Source: Ilumatobacter sp. (lineage in GTDB: Bacteria > Actinomycetota > Acidimicrobiia > Acidimicrobiales > Ilumatobacteraceae). Taken from it: a stretch of 64,000 bases of DNA. Position numbers and translations under genes: made by a program. The stretch is taken from positions 35,532 to 99,531 of the forward strand of contig REDU01000159.1 of assembly GCA_007693335.1 (NCBI GenBank). Reading direction: 5' to 3'. The notes under the pieces are model-generated. The model did not search any database. It was not told where the DNA came from and saw only the letters and a list, made by a program, of their open reading frames with translations. Shown piece by piece: positions 32,827-41,377 of the stretch (the stretch's first letter is position 1; every line of letters begins with the position of its first letter).

Positions 32827-33160
32827 CTATCTATCTATCTATGGGGGATTGGAAGAATTCCCCGGGTTGGGTGAGAAGAATTCGGGGGCCCGGGCGACCG
32901 GGTCCCGGGCTGCTTCGCTCGTTGCCTTGCCCACGTCGGTGTCGGCCACGTACGTCTGACCGTCCTTGATCGCTTCCCCGGCGCGTCCGCGGACGCGTAC
33001 CCGCCGCTGCAGCATCGCTCACGGGAGAGCCTCGATCAGCCTGTGGTGACAGCCCACGGGAACCCTTGACGTGAACACGCTCTCCCACGGGCCACCCGCC
33101 GTCGCGTTTCCGAACGGTCTGGCCGTCGTTCGCAGTCGTCCCCGCCGCGGGAGGAGTAGC
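32827..33160. other. Intergenic stretch downstream of tRNA-Cys
   Basis: No gene seen. It opens with four CTAT repeats directly after the tRNA (32827-32842), rare in this GC-rich DNA. It contains a hairpin with arms GCCCGGG and CCCGGGC at 32888-32910 (possible tRNA terminator without U-tract) and a perfect 16-bp palindrome CGCGTCCGCGGACGCG at 32982-32997. No repeat of the tRNA 3' end was found. Confidence 0.6.
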
Positions 33161-33391
33161 GTGACCGACATGGACTTGACGTCGATGATCGAGACCCGGG
33201 CGGGGGTTCGCAGCGGCAAGCCGTGCTTCATCGGGACCCGGATCGCCGTCTACGACGTCCTCGACTATCTGGCGTCGGGCATGACCAGCGAGCAAGTCGT
33301 GAGCGACTTCCCCGAGCTCACCGGCGAGCACGTGCGCGCCGCGATCGAGTTCGCGGCAATGCGTGAACGACGGCTCGCCGCCCCGGCGTGA
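33161..33391 (+). CDS. DUF433 family antitoxin
   Basis: A 76-residue protein with the DUF433 pattern: RSGKPCFIGTRIAVYDVLDYLASGMTSEQVVSDFPELTGEHVRAAIEFAA, a small winged-helix-like fold used as antitoxin and autorepressor. GTG 33161 follows GGAGGAG closely (4 nt); the ATG at 33170 with 13-nt spacing is the alternative. Its stop overlaps the DUF5615 start (GTGA), the standard layout of this toxin-antitoxin type. Confidence 0.88.
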   Translation: MTDMDLTSMIETRAGVRSGKPCFIGTRIAVYDVLDYLASGMTSEQVVSDFPELTGEHVRAAIEFAAMRERRLAAPA

Positions 33392-33726
33392 GACTTCTGT
33401 TCGACCAGAACCTGTCACGTCACCTTGTTCGTCAGTTGGCGGTCGAGTATCCCGACAGTCGCCATGTCACCGACGTTGGCCTCGACACCGCGACCGACGC
33501 CGAGGTCTGGGCGTGGGCCGGTGAACACGACTATCTGATCGTGTCGAAGGACTCAGACTTCCGGCAGCTCGCCTTCTTGCACGGCCCGCCACCGAAGGCA
33601 ATCTGGCTGCGGATGGGGAACGCGTCGACGCTCGACATCTTCAACGTCGTGCGTGATCACCTCGATGACGTCGCGCGATTCGCAGCCACTGACGACGAAG
33701 CGATGCTCGTGCTCCCGACGACGTGA
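33388..33726 (+). CDS. DUF5615 PIN-like toxin
   Basis: A 112-residue PIN-like (Mut7-C related) protein paired with the DUF433 antitoxin. It begins MRLLFDQNLSRHLVRQL with the first acidic residue in FDQN, then HVTDVGLDTATDAEVWAWA and LIVSKDSDFRQL carrying the second acidic group. RNase activity is inferred from the fold and has not been shown for most members. Start GTG overlaps the antitoxin stop by 4 bp. Confidence 0.88.
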   Translation: MRLLFDQNLSRHLVRQLAVEYPDSRHVTDVGLDTATDAEVWAWAGEHDYLIVSKDSDFRQLAFLHGPPPKAIWLRMGNASTLDIFNVVRDHLDDVARFAATDDEAMLVLPTT

Positions 33727-34014
33727 CGGGCCATCCCCTAACGCACAACCGATCACCCGTGTAACCGCGTCCCAGAGGTGCAGGTCGAGGACAGGGCGAA
33801 GCCGTCTGATGGGCACGAGAAGACCGTCACCGTGGCGCACACTCTTGACCGCCGCGGCGCGACCGGATCAACGACCACTCCTCGTGACCGCATCCTGCGA
33901 ACGAGCACATCTCAGAGATGGGAGAGCCATGCGAACCTCGAGTCGTGTGGAGCTGACCTGACTCGTGGGACACCCGATCCTGGGGGGGGAACCCGTGGTG
34001 AATCGACGGCCAGC
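33727..34014. other. Unassigned spacer between toxin and dehydrogenase genes
   Basis: 288 nt with no convincing ORF, RNA gene or repeat. A run of eight G lies near 33983-33990. Codon structure in all frames looks non-coding. Confidence 0.5.
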
Positions 34015-35055
34015 TCAGAGCTGAAACCGCACGACCGTCTTCACCCCAGTCGGACGATCGTCACTTGCCCACGTCGGCCAGTCCTCAGGGGTGATCTCGC
34101 GGCTGGTCAATGCATCGAGGAAGGCAACCGGTGCGCTCGCCAATTGCTCGACCGCATCAAGGTGGTCTCGGTGGCTCGCATTCACCGTGGCGAGAATGGT
34201 GAGGTCGTTCAGTACAGCCGACTGGATGGTGGCCGATGGAAGCGCACGGCCATTCGAGCCGCAAATGCCCTCCAGAACCACGGTTCCAGCGGGGAGCACC
34301 AGTGGCAATCCCGAGATGATGGCATCGATGCTCCCGGAACACTCGACAAAGGCGTCAAATCGGCTGCGCTCGACATCGGCCCAGGTGTCGACGAATTCCA
34401 CACTCGGTAGCAGTGCTGCTGCTGCGACGGCCTCGGCGTCTGCAAACGGGTCGACGAGTACTACCGACTCGAATACCTGGCCGAAGTACCAGCTCGCGAG
34501 GAGCCCGATCGGTCCAGCACCAGACACGAGAAGACGGTCAACTGACGACGACGCCACATTTCGATGTGCATCGAGCAACCGTCGCCGACCCTTCACCAGA
34601 CAGGTCAACGGTTCGACGAGTATGCCCCGCTCGCCGAGGTCTGTCGGCACCTGAACCAGAGCGTCCTCGGACGCAGTCCATCGATCGCTTCCGAACCCGT
34701 CGCGCCCGTAGATCCCTCGCTCGGTGATCGGCCGGGTGAGGCAGAGGTCGAAGCGGCCGATGAGGCAGCCGCGACATCGTTGGCTGCACGCCTGCCGGAT
34801 GACTCCGACGACGAAATCGCCAGGCTGATGCTCTCCCGTCCCCGGTGCCGAGACGACGCGCGCGAGGGACTCGTGACCAATGGTCATCACTCGGCTGGCG
34901 GGAGGATGCCGGCGCAGGAGCTCTCGGTCAGTTCCGCAAAGACCAACGAGCACTGACTCGAGCACGTATGGACGCTCGGCCGTCGGCTCCGGTTCCGCGA
35001 GCTCTACCGTGGCTGCCGAATCCGGCAGGCCTGGGACCACGCGCATAGCTCTCAT
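34015..35055 (-). CDS. Zinc-dependent alcohol dehydrogenase, glucose 1-dehydrogenase-like
   Basis: A 346-residue medium-chain dehydrogenase. LVGLCGTDREL and the catalytic zinc region (Cys, GHE in IGHESLARV) are present, as is the structural zinc loop ACSQRCRGCLIGRFDLC (C-x3-C-x2-C-x7-C). A Rossmann segment VSGAGPIGLLASWYFGQ and the Glu in ILVEPLTCLVKGRRRL point to the sugar/glucose dehydrogenase subgroup. ATG 35055 chosen; 35046 also possible. Its codon use is visibly less GC-rich than the window average, and it sits alone in an accessory region, so horizontal origin is likely. Confidence 0.88.
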   Translation of the reverse strand: MRAMRVVPGLPDSAATVELAEPEPTAERPYVLESVLVGLCGTDRELLRRHPPASRVMTIGHESLARVVSAPGTGEHQPGDFVVGVIRQACSQRCRGCLIGRFDLCLTRPITERGIYGRDGFGSDRWTASEDALVQVPTDLGERGILVEPLTCLVKGRRRLLDAHRNVASSSVDRLLVSGAGPIGLLASWYFGQVFESVVLVDPFADAEAVAAAALLPSVEFVDTWADVERSRFDAFVECSGSIDAIISGLPLVLPAGTVVLEGICGSNGRALPSATIQSAVLNDLTILATVNASHRDHLDAVEQLASAPVAFLDALTSREITPEDWPTWASDDRPTGVKTVVRFQL

Positions 35056-35940
35056 GAGCCGAACGTACCGGAGCAGGTACAAGCACCGCTGGGTGTCTCC
35101 GATACCGTTCGTGATACTCGGGCCGGGACGTCAGTTCTTGTCGTTGACATCGCTCCATTCGGGTGAGACCCGAAGTAGCGGCGTTGGTCGCCCGGCGCCT
35201 CTCCACTTACCCCGCCGACCGTGCCCGCCCAGCGCGTCACCGTTGTGCCGGACAGCCACGATCGAGTGGTCAGCGTGGGCTGGTCGGCCTCGCCCTGCGC
35301 GATGAGTATCGGGGCGTCGATCGGCACGACCGCAACCATGGTCCGGCACCTCGGGGGCACGTCTGACAGGCGTTTGTGCGCCCGAATCGGCACGTGGCGT
35401 GCGGAATCGGGTGCGCAAGCGTGTTGGAGACCGATCGGTACCTGTACGACGACGATGACCCGGTGATCCGGACCTGCACCCGCAGCGTCCAGGCCCGCGA
35501 CCTCGCGCTCGTCCTGTGGGACCGTGCCGACGGCGCTTATTGGCGCTGGTCGGGGAGCATCGTGGTGCGCCGCTGAACCCATTCGACAGACGGCGCCGAA
35601 GTCAGACCGTCTCGCCGGGTGCCATGCGTTCGTCAGCCGCCACGCCCCAAATCCGCCTGGGGCCGTGACGACTGATGAATCTTCATCGGCGACGACACAC
35701 GCGTACTTGAGAGATGGCCGCCCAGGTCCGGTCGTCTGCGTTGTGGACATCGCCGACCGTCGGGGCGTCCGGGCGATCAGAGGATCCGTTCGTCACAACG
35801 GCACGAGTCACCGGTCAGCTCGGTGTCCCGGTTCCGACGTCAGCTGGTCGAGGTTCCGGTTGAGGGCGTATCTCGGGCGGCCTAGTCTTCGTCGATTCGA
35901 GGTTCCATCCGCTGGCTTCGAGATCGCGGAAGAGACGGTG
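35056..35940. other. Long non-coding or degraded stretch
   Basis: 885 nt with no confident gene. The only coding-looking piece is a plus-strand frame ending at 35576. Open frames on the minus strand (for example 35052-35750) have Arg/Ala/Pro shadow composition. TAGTCT at 35884-35889 could be a -10 for the OmpA-family gene at 35941. Confidence 0.5.
35376..35576 (+). pseudogene. Possible remnant of a broken gene
   Basis: A 66-residue frame whose second half (RSVQARDLALVLWDRADGAYWRW) looks protein-like with GC-rich third positions. It has no family-like start and no ribosome binding site. A different frame just upstream (35221-35466) also contains a protein-like fragment (VTVVPDSHDRVVSVGWSA), compatible with a frameshifted or decayed gene. 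Not recognised; low confidence. Confidence 0.25.
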
Positions 35941-36930
35941 ATGCGATTCCATTACGACGTGTACGACTGGTGGGTCTTCGACGTGTCGCGGCGTTGGAAG
36001 GCGGCTGGTGCACTGGTCGTGGTCGTCCTCGTCGGCGGCGCGTTCTGGCAGCTGGGGTCCGTACGAGAGAGCGCCCAGGTGTCCATGGTGAGCTCCGACG
36101 CGGACACCGATGGTGCGGCCACCGGTCCTGGCTCGTCAGGGTCGAACGGCACGACCGAAGCGAGCGATGACGTCAGCGTCACGATCGCCGCCGTCGTCTC
36201 CACCACCGCGCCCACCACTGCACCGGCCACGTCCACCACTGCGCCGATCACGACGTCCACCGCGCCCGCCACCACCACCACCACCACGACGACCACGACC
36301 ACGACCGCATCCTCGGGTGAGGCCGTGGAGAGCACTTCGGTTGCAAGCGAAGTACCAGCGGCGGACGGTTCGCCCGGGTATCCCACCAGCCCGGACGGCA
36401 CACCGCTGCCGGTGCTGGCGGTCTTCGACACCGAGACCGTCACGCTGTCGGGGCAGGTCCCGTCGGCGGAGGCGGCGGAACGCCTCGGAACGCTCGCGTT
36501 GGCCAACAGCCAGTTCCCCGACGTCGAGCTGGTCGACAGCCTGGTGGTCAATCCCGCCGTGCCGATCTCGGTCGGCGTCCGCGTCCTCGAGCTCAACTCG
36601 GCGCGATTCCCTGCGGCCACGGCGGAGATCCTGCCGGACCACGCCCGAGAACTCGACCGCGTCGTCGACATCATGAACGCGCTCCCCAACATCACCGTCC
36701 TCGTCGTCGGTCACGCCGATCAGCGCGGCGATGAGACCACGAACTTCGCGATCTCCGACGAGCGTGCTCGGGCCGTCGTCAACTACCTGCGCTTTCTGGG
36801 CATCTCGCCGAGCAGGTTGTCCTCGCGGGCCGCCGGTGAGAGCGATCTCCTGACGGTCGCGGAGGACGAAACGTCGCTGGCACTCAACCGACGCACCGAG
36901 TTCATCTTCTACGGACTGCTGGTCGAGTGA
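35941..36930 (+). CDS. OmpA-family cell envelope protein with BON-like domain (ArfA-like)
   Basis: A 329-residue protein with a short cytoplasmic N-terminus, one membrane helix (about 20-38, AAGALVVVVLVGGAFW), an extracellular Ser/Thr-rich linker including twelve consecutive Thr codons, a BON-like segment (ETVTLSGQVPSAEAAERL) and a C-terminal OmpA domain with VVGHADQRGDETTNFAISDERA. This layout (helix, BON, OmpA) parallels mycobacterial ArfA. The OmpA domain probably binds peptidoglycan. ATG 35941 was chosen at the start of the basic/aromatic N-terminus. Confidence 0.88.
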   Translation: MRFHYDVYDWWVFDVSRRWKAAGALVVVVLVGGAFWQLGSVRESAQVSMVSSDADTDGAATGPGSSGSNGTTEASDDVSVTIAAVVSTTAPTTAPATSTTAPITTSTAPATTTTTTTTTTTTASSGEAVESTSVASEVPAADGSPGYPTSPDGTPLPVLAVFDTETVTLSGQVPSAEAAERLGTLALANSQFPDVELVDSLVVNPAVPISVGVRVLELNSARFPAATAEILPDHARELDRVVDIMNALPNITVLVVGHADQRGDETTNFAISDERARAVVNYLRFLGISPSRLSSRAAGESDLLTVAEDETSLALNRRTEFIFYGLLVE

Positions 36931-37024
36931 CGCTGAGTGTCGGCGAGACAGCGCAGTCGGCCCATCTCGATGGGTGGGCGCTACCGTTGGGTGGACAGCG
37001 ACCCCGGAGGAGCCCACCACCCAC

Positions 37025-38020
37025 ATGACCACGACCGATACGACGACCACGATCGTCGTCCCAGGCATGCATCTCATGTCCGCGCTCCTCGGGCCCCGAG
37101 ATGTCCACCTCCGTCGCATCGAAGAGCAGTTCCCTGATGCACAGATCAGTGCCCGTGGCGACGAGATCTCGGTCCGTGGTCCTGATTCGGTCCAGCTCGC
37201 CCGGCTCTTCGAGGAGCTCATCGGTGTGCTCGAACGAGGTCATCCGCTCGATGCGGTCGATCTCGAGCGGTCGATCGCGATGGTGCGGGCCGACGAGCGA
37301 CCGACCGAGGTGCTCACGCACCAGGTGCTCCGCGGCGCGAAGGGTCGCCAGATCTCGCCCAAGACGGCGGGTCAGAAGCGCTACGTCGATGCGATCCGGA
37401 GCAACGTGATCACGTTCGGGATCGGCCCCGCCGGTACCGGCAAGTCGTGGCTCGCCGTGGCGATGGCGGTGCAGTCGTTGCAGGCCAAGGAGGTGCAGCG
37501 CATCATCTTGACCCGGCCGGCGGTCGAAGCCGGCGAACGGCTCGGCTTCCTCCCCGGCGACCTGATGGCGAAGATCGACCCCTATCTGCGACCGCTGTAC
37601 GACGCCCTGTACGACATGGTCGACCTCGAAGGTGCGCAGAAGCTCCTCGAACGAGGCACGGTCGAGGTGGCGCCGCTCGCGTTCATGCGGGGCCGCACGC
37701 TCAACAACAGCTTCATCATCCTCGACGAGGCCCAGAACACCACCCCCGAGCAGATGAAGATGTTCCTCACCCGCATCGGGTTCGGCTCGAAGGTGGTCGT
37801 GACCGGCGACCAGACCCAGGTGGACGTGCCCGACGGCAAGAGCGGGCTCGTCAATCTCGAGCGGGTGCTCACCGGCGTCGACCAGTTGGCGTTCGTGCAC
37901 CTCGGTAAGGGTGACGTGGTGCGCCACAAGATCGTGGCCGACATCGTCGACGCCTACGAGCGCGAGGCCGACCGGGGAGCGATGGAGCGTGGCGTGAACG
38001 GGTCCGCGGCCGCTGGCTGA
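37025..38020 (+). CDS. PhoH family protein (PhoH-like ATPase)
   Basis: A 331-residue cytoplasmic P-loop ATPase linked to RNA metabolism. It has a KH-like N-terminal region (QISARGDEISVRGPDSVQLA), SPKTAGQKRYVDAI, the Walker A GPAGTGKSWLA (about 135-145), LTRPAVEAGERLGFLPGD and Walker B FIILDEAQNTTPEQMKMFLTRIGFGS. A GGAGGAG lies 12 nt before the ATG. It is followed by ybeY, the standard phoH-ybeY pairing. Confidence 0.96.
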   Translation: MTTTDTTTTIVVPGMHLMSALLGPRDVHLRRIEEQFPDAQISARGDEISVRGPDSVQLARLFEELIGVLERGHPLDAVDLERSIAMVRADERPTEVLTHQVLRGAKGRQISPKTAGQKRYVDAIRSNVITFGIGPAGTGKSWLAVAMAVQSLQAKEVQRIILTRPAVEAGERLGFLPGDLMAKIDPYLRPLYDALYDMVDLEGAQKLLERGTVEVAPLAFMRGRTLNNSFIILDEAQNTTPEQMKMFLTRIGFGSKVVVTGDQTQVDVPDGKSGLVNLERVLTGVDQLAFVHLGKGDVVRHKIVADIVDAYEREADRGAMERGVNGSAAAG

Positions 38021-38040
38021 TTGCTGATGGTGGGGCGCTG

Positions 38041-38586
38041 ATGGCTGAACTCCCCGGGGGATCGGGAGCGGCCGACGAGGTCGTCGTGATCGTGGCCGAC
38101 GAGCAGGACGACGTCGAGGTCGACCTCGACCGCTGGTCGGCGCTCGCCCGAGCGGTGCTCGTCGACGAAGGACTCGTCGGCGAGTTGACGCTGACGTTCG
38201 TCGATCGGGACGACATCGCCGCCCTCAACGCCGAGCACATGGGCGTGCAGGGACCCACCGACGTGCTCTCGTTCCCCCTCGATGCCGATCTCGATCCGTC
38301 TGACGCACCGGTCGCGGGTGTGCCACTCCTGCTCGGCGACGTCGTGATCTGCCCGGCGGTGGCCGCCGATGCCGCGCCCACCCATGCCGGCTCGCTCGAC
38401 GATGAGCTCGCACTGCTCGTGGTGCACGGCGTGCTCCACGTGCTCGGACACGATCACACCGGTTCCGACGACACCGAGCAGATGCAGGCGCGCGAGCTCC
38501 ACCATCTCGAGGGGTGGCACTGGCGAGGGCCGCGACCGGCCGGGTTCGCGCTCACCCATGCCGACCACGGACACCCCGACCACTAG
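38041..38586 (+). CDS. ybeY: Endoribonuclease YbeY
   Basis: A 181-residue zinc-dependent RNase for 16S rRNA 3' maturation and ribosome quality control. The metal site HGVLHVLGHDHTGSDD (about 129-144) with the three His is clear, and the substrate-groove segment LNAEHMGVQGPTDVLSFPLD is present. The gene follows phoH by 20 bp. The stop TAG is also part of a TAGGTT box that may serve as -10 for the next gene. Confidence 0.97.
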   Translation: MAELPGGSGAADEVVVIVADEQDDVEVDLDRWSALARAVLVDEGLVGELTLTFVDRDDIAALNAEHMGVQGPTDVLSFPLDADLDPSDAPVAGVPLLLGDVVICPAVAADAAPTHAGSLDDELALLVVHGVLHVLGHDHTGSDDTEQMQARELHHLEGWHWRGPRPAGFALTHADHGHPDH

Positions 38587-38589
38587 GTT
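38584..38589 (+). promoter_or_regulatory. Putative -10 overlapping the ybeY stop
   Basis: TAGGTT begins 14 nt before the ATG at 38598; its TAG is the ybeY stop codon. Confidence 0.4.
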
Positions 38590-38597
38590 CCGACGTC

Positions 38598-39344
38598 ATG
38601 GAGATCTCACTGGAGGGCAAGGTCGCGCTCGTCACGGGCGCCTCGAAGGGCATCGGCAAGGCCATCGCGGCGGAGATGTCCGCAGCGGGGGCGAAGGTGA
38701 TGTTGTCGTCACGCAAGCAGGATCAGCTCGAGGCGGCCGCCGGCGAGATGGCGGGAGAGACCGAGGTGTACGCGGCCAACGCCGGCGACCTCGACGCTGC
38801 TGCTGCCTGCGTGGCCGCCACGATCGAGCGCTTCGGCGGACTCGACATCCTCGTGAACAACGCCGCGACCAACCCGTACTACGGGGCCACACTGGGCGTC
38901 GATCCGGCGCGCTACGACAAGACGTTCCAGGTGAACCTGCGCGGCCCGCTGTTCTGGTGTCAGGCCGCCCACGAGCAGGCGTTCGCCGCGAAGCCCGGCA
39001 CGATCATCAACATCGCGTCGGTCGGTGGCCTGCGGGCCGAGAACGGCCTCGGCGTCTACAACCTGACCAAGGCCGCGATGATCCACCTGACCCGGCAGCT
39101 CGCCGGCGAGATCGGGCCCACCCGGGTGGTCGGCATCGCTCCCGGCCTCGTCCAGACCGACTTCGCCGCCCACCTCGTCGACAACTTCGGTGACGCCCTG
39201 GCCGCCCGACTCCCGCTGAAGCGGCTCGGCGACCCCGAGGACATCGCCAACCTGGCCGTGTTCCTCGCCTCCGACCGGGCCAGCTGGATCACCGGCGAGA
39301 CCTACGTGATCGACGGCGGCGCCGGCGTCACCGGCTCCGGCTGA
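38598..39344 (+). CDS. SDR family oxidoreductase
   Basis: A 248-residue classical short-chain dehydrogenase. VALVTGASKGIGKAI (TGxxxGxG), LDILVNNAATNPY, INIASVGGLRAENGLGVYNLTKAAM with catalytic Ser and YxxxK, and the PG motif VGIAPGLVQTDFA are all present. The similarity to FabG-like and 3-hydroxyacyl-CoA dehydrogenases does not settle the substrate. ATG 38598 sits at the usual N-terminus (MEISLEGKVALVTG). Confidence 0.92.
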   Translation: MEISLEGKVALVTGASKGIGKAIAAEMSAAGAKVMLSSRKQDQLEAAAGEMAGETEVYAANAGDLDAAAACVAATIERFGGLDILVNNAATNPYYGATLGVDPARYDKTFQVNLRGPLFWCQAAHEQAFAAKPGTIINIASVGGLRAENGLGVYNLTKAAMIHLTRQLAGEIGPTRVVGIAPGLVQTDFAAHLVDNFGDALAARLPLKRLGDPEDIANLAVFLASDRASWITGETYVIDGGAGVTGSG

Positions 39345-39350
39345 GGCCGG

Positions 39351-40157
39351 TCACTCACCCAGTCGAGCGATCGCACCTGGGATGTCGGGGTAGCGCTTGG
39401 TGGACGCACCGCCGTCGACCGAGTGGAGCGACCCGCTCACGAACGTCGACTCGTCGCTCGCCAGGAACACCGCGAACGCCGCCACGTCAGCGGGCTGCGC
39501 GTAGCGTCCGACGGTGGAGTTCTCGACGAACTCGTCCACCACGCCCGGCACCGCCCAGAGCGCCTCGGTGGCGGCGCTCTGCACCAGGCCGGGGGCGAGC
39601 ACGTTGGCGCGGATGCCGCGGTGACCGAGTTCCATCGCGGCAACGCGCGTCAGGGCGGTGGCACCGGCCTTGGCGGCGCAGTAGGCCGCCATGCCCTCGG
39701 CGGGTTGGATGGCGTTGAGCGAGGCGATCGTGATGAGCGAGCCGCCGTCGCGCATGGCCCGGCCGCCGTGCTTGATCGTGAGGAAGACGCCGGTGAGACA
39801 GAGGTCGAGGATGCCGCGCCACTCGTCGAGCGGGTGGTCGACGATGGGGGAGAAGGTGCCCCGCCCGGCGTTGGCCACCACGACGTCGAGGCCGCCCCAG
39901 TGGTTCACCGTGGCGTCCACGGCGTGCTCGACCGCTGATTCGTCGGTCACGTCACACCTGATCGTGAGCACCGATTCGCCGAACCGGTCATCCAGTGCCG
40001 TCAGACCCACCTCGTCGATGTCGAGTGCGGCCACGAGCGCCCCCTCGGCCACGAACTCTTCGACGATGGCGAGACCGATGCCCGACGCAGCGCCGGTCAC
40101 GAGGGCGGTCTTGTCGCCGAGACGACGACTCGGGCGGGGCTCGGGTCCTGGGGTCAC
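39351..40157 (-). CDS. SDR family oxidoreductase
   Basis: A 268-residue classical short-chain dehydrogenase convergent with the previous SDR gene. TALVTGAASGIGLAI, IRCDVTDESAVEHAV, LDVVVANAGRGTF, LITIASLNAIQPAEGMAAYCAAKAGATALTR with Ser, Tyr and Lys, and VNVLAPGLV-like RANVLAPGLVQS are visible. Binding of NAD(H) is suggested by the Asp in ALDIDEV after strand 2. The start GTG has TAGGGT 15 nt upstream and no ribosome binding site. Substrate unknown. Confidence 0.92.
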   Translation of the reverse strand: MTPGPEPRPSRRLGDKTALVTGAASGIGLAIVEEFVAEGALVAALDIDEVGLTALDDRFGESVLTIRCDVTDESAVEHAVDATVNHWGGLDVVVANAGRGTFSPIVDHPLDEWRGILDLCLTGVFLTIKHGGRAMRDGGSLITIASLNAIQPAEGMAAYCAAKAGATALTRVAAMELGHRGIRANVLAPGLVQSAATEALWAVPGVVDEFVENSTVGRYAQPADVAAFAVFLASDESTFVSGSLHSVDGGASTKRYPDIPGAIARLGE

Positions 40158-40166
40158 GAATCGCAG

Positions 40167-40172
40167 ACCCTA
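40167..40172 (-). promoter_or_regulatory. Putative -10 for the SDR gene at 39351-40157
   Basis: TAGGGT within GGGTGACTAGGGT, nearly the same 13-nt string found upstream of rpe; it begins 15 nt before the GTG. Confidence 0.45.
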
Positions 40173-40214
40173 GTCACCCGACGCTCGTCAGGGGACCGGG
40201 CGGTGGGGACGTGG

Positions 40215-41327
40215 TCATGCTCCGAGGTGGGTGCGGACGATCTTGCCCAGTGAGGTGCGCGGGATGGCGTCCACCTCGACCACGCGACGGGGGAGCGCAT
40301 ACGGCGGGAGGACGTTGCGCGCGTGGTCGCGCAGCTCGTCGAGCGCCGGGGGTCGGTCGAGGGGTACGACGTACGCGGTCACCAGCTGTCCCCACTCGGG
40401 GTCGGGGGAGCCCGCCACGGCCACGTCGGCCACGTCCGGATGGGTGGCGAGCGCCGATTCGACCGTCGCTGGCCACACGTTCTCGCCGCCGGTGATGATC
40501 AGGTCACCCCGTCGCCCGTCGACCACGAGACGACCGCCGTCGTCGAGTCGACCGAGGTCGCCGGTCGGGAACCAGCCGTCCACCGTGGGATCGCTGCCGT
40601 CGCGATAGGCCCGCAGCAACATGGGGCCCCGGAGGTGGATCTCGCCGCTGACGATCCGGACCTCGACGCCGTCGAGCGGCACCCCGTCGTAGACCACTCC
40701 ACTACCGGTCTCGGTGAGGCCGTACGTGGTGACGACGTTCGGGGGGAGGTCTGAGGGCGGGCGCGCCCCGCCGAGCACGATCGTGCGGAACCGGGTCGGA
40801 TCGGTGCGCCGCAACGTGGTGGCGACCAGTGAGATGAGCGTGTCGCCCCGGTGGGCATCGACCGCCGATCGGATCGCAGCGTCGTCGAAGCCTGGGAGGA
40901 CGGTGAGCGGCGAGCCGGTGTGCAGCGCACGGGTCACGACCGAGAGCCCGCCCACGTGCGACAACGGCAGGCAGGCGATCCACTGATCGCCGCTGTTCAC
41001 GTCGAGGCGAGCGCTGGTCGCGACGGCTGACGCGGCCACGGCGGTGTGCGTGAGGACCACACCCCGCGGCGCACCCGTGGTGCCGCTCGTGGCGACCACC
41101 AGCGCGTCGCCGACCTCGACGGGAATCCCGCCGGAGAGGGTGGTGAGCCCGGCGTCCGGTCCGATCACGGCCGAGGGGGCGATGGCCTCGAACAGCGCGT
41201 GACGCGCCGCATCGGGGAGGCGCTGATCGACAGGGAACGCGGCGTCGCCCGCATCCCATGTGCGTCGGAGCGCGTCGACGAACTCCGGTCCACCCGGCAG
41301 ATCGAGCGCCACGAGGCGGCCGGTCAC
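40215..41327 (-). CDS. menE: o-Succinylbenzoate-CoA ligase
   Basis: Activates o-succinylbenzoate to its CoA ester in menaquinone biosynthesis. The 370-residue ANL-superfamily enzyme shows VVATSGTTGAPRGVVLTH, ACLPLSHVGGLSVVTRAL, TYGLTETGSG, GWFPTGDLGRLDDGGRL and the C-terminal RTSLGKIVR with the catalytic Lys. It is shorter than Gram-negative MenE but matches actinobacterial forms. The menA start lies 50 bp away on the other strand, and the rest of the men genes follow, supporting the call. Confidence 0.92.
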   Translation of the reverse strand: MTGRLVALDLPGGPEFVDALRRTWDAGDAAFPVDQRLPDAARHALFEAIAPSAVIGPDAGLTTLSGGIPVEVGDALVVATSGTTGAPRGVVLTHTAVAASAVATSARLDVNSGDQWIACLPLSHVGGLSVVTRALHTGSPLTVLPGFDDAAIRSAVDAHRGDTLISLVATTLRRTDPTRFRTIVLGGARPPSDLPPNVVTTYGLTETGSGVVYDGVPLDGVEVRIVSGEIHLRGPMLLRAYRDGSDPTVDGWFPTGDLGRLDDGGRLVVDGRRGDLIITGGENVWPATVESALATHPDVADVAVAGSPDPEWGQLVTAYVVPLDRPPALDELRDHARNVLPPYALPRRVVEVDAIPRTSLGKIVRTHLGA

Positions 41328-41377
41328 TCAGGCCTCCGTTTGCCTGGCGACACGCATGCCCCCATGATGTCGCACCA

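Noticed and set aside
32841..32866. Rho-independent terminator after tRNA-Cys (GGGGGATT...AATTCCCC)
   Set aside because: The stem has a mismatch near the loop and no T-run follows; at best a weak hairpin.
32755..33160. Prophage or integrative element attachment site at tRNA-Cys
   Set aside because: No duplicate of the tRNA 3' end and no integrase gene was found in the window, so att sites cannot be supported.
34880..35305. 141-codon plus-strand ORF opposite the dehydrogenase start
   Set aside because: Composition is Arg/Pro/Ser shadow-like, no ribosome binding site and no recognisable motif.
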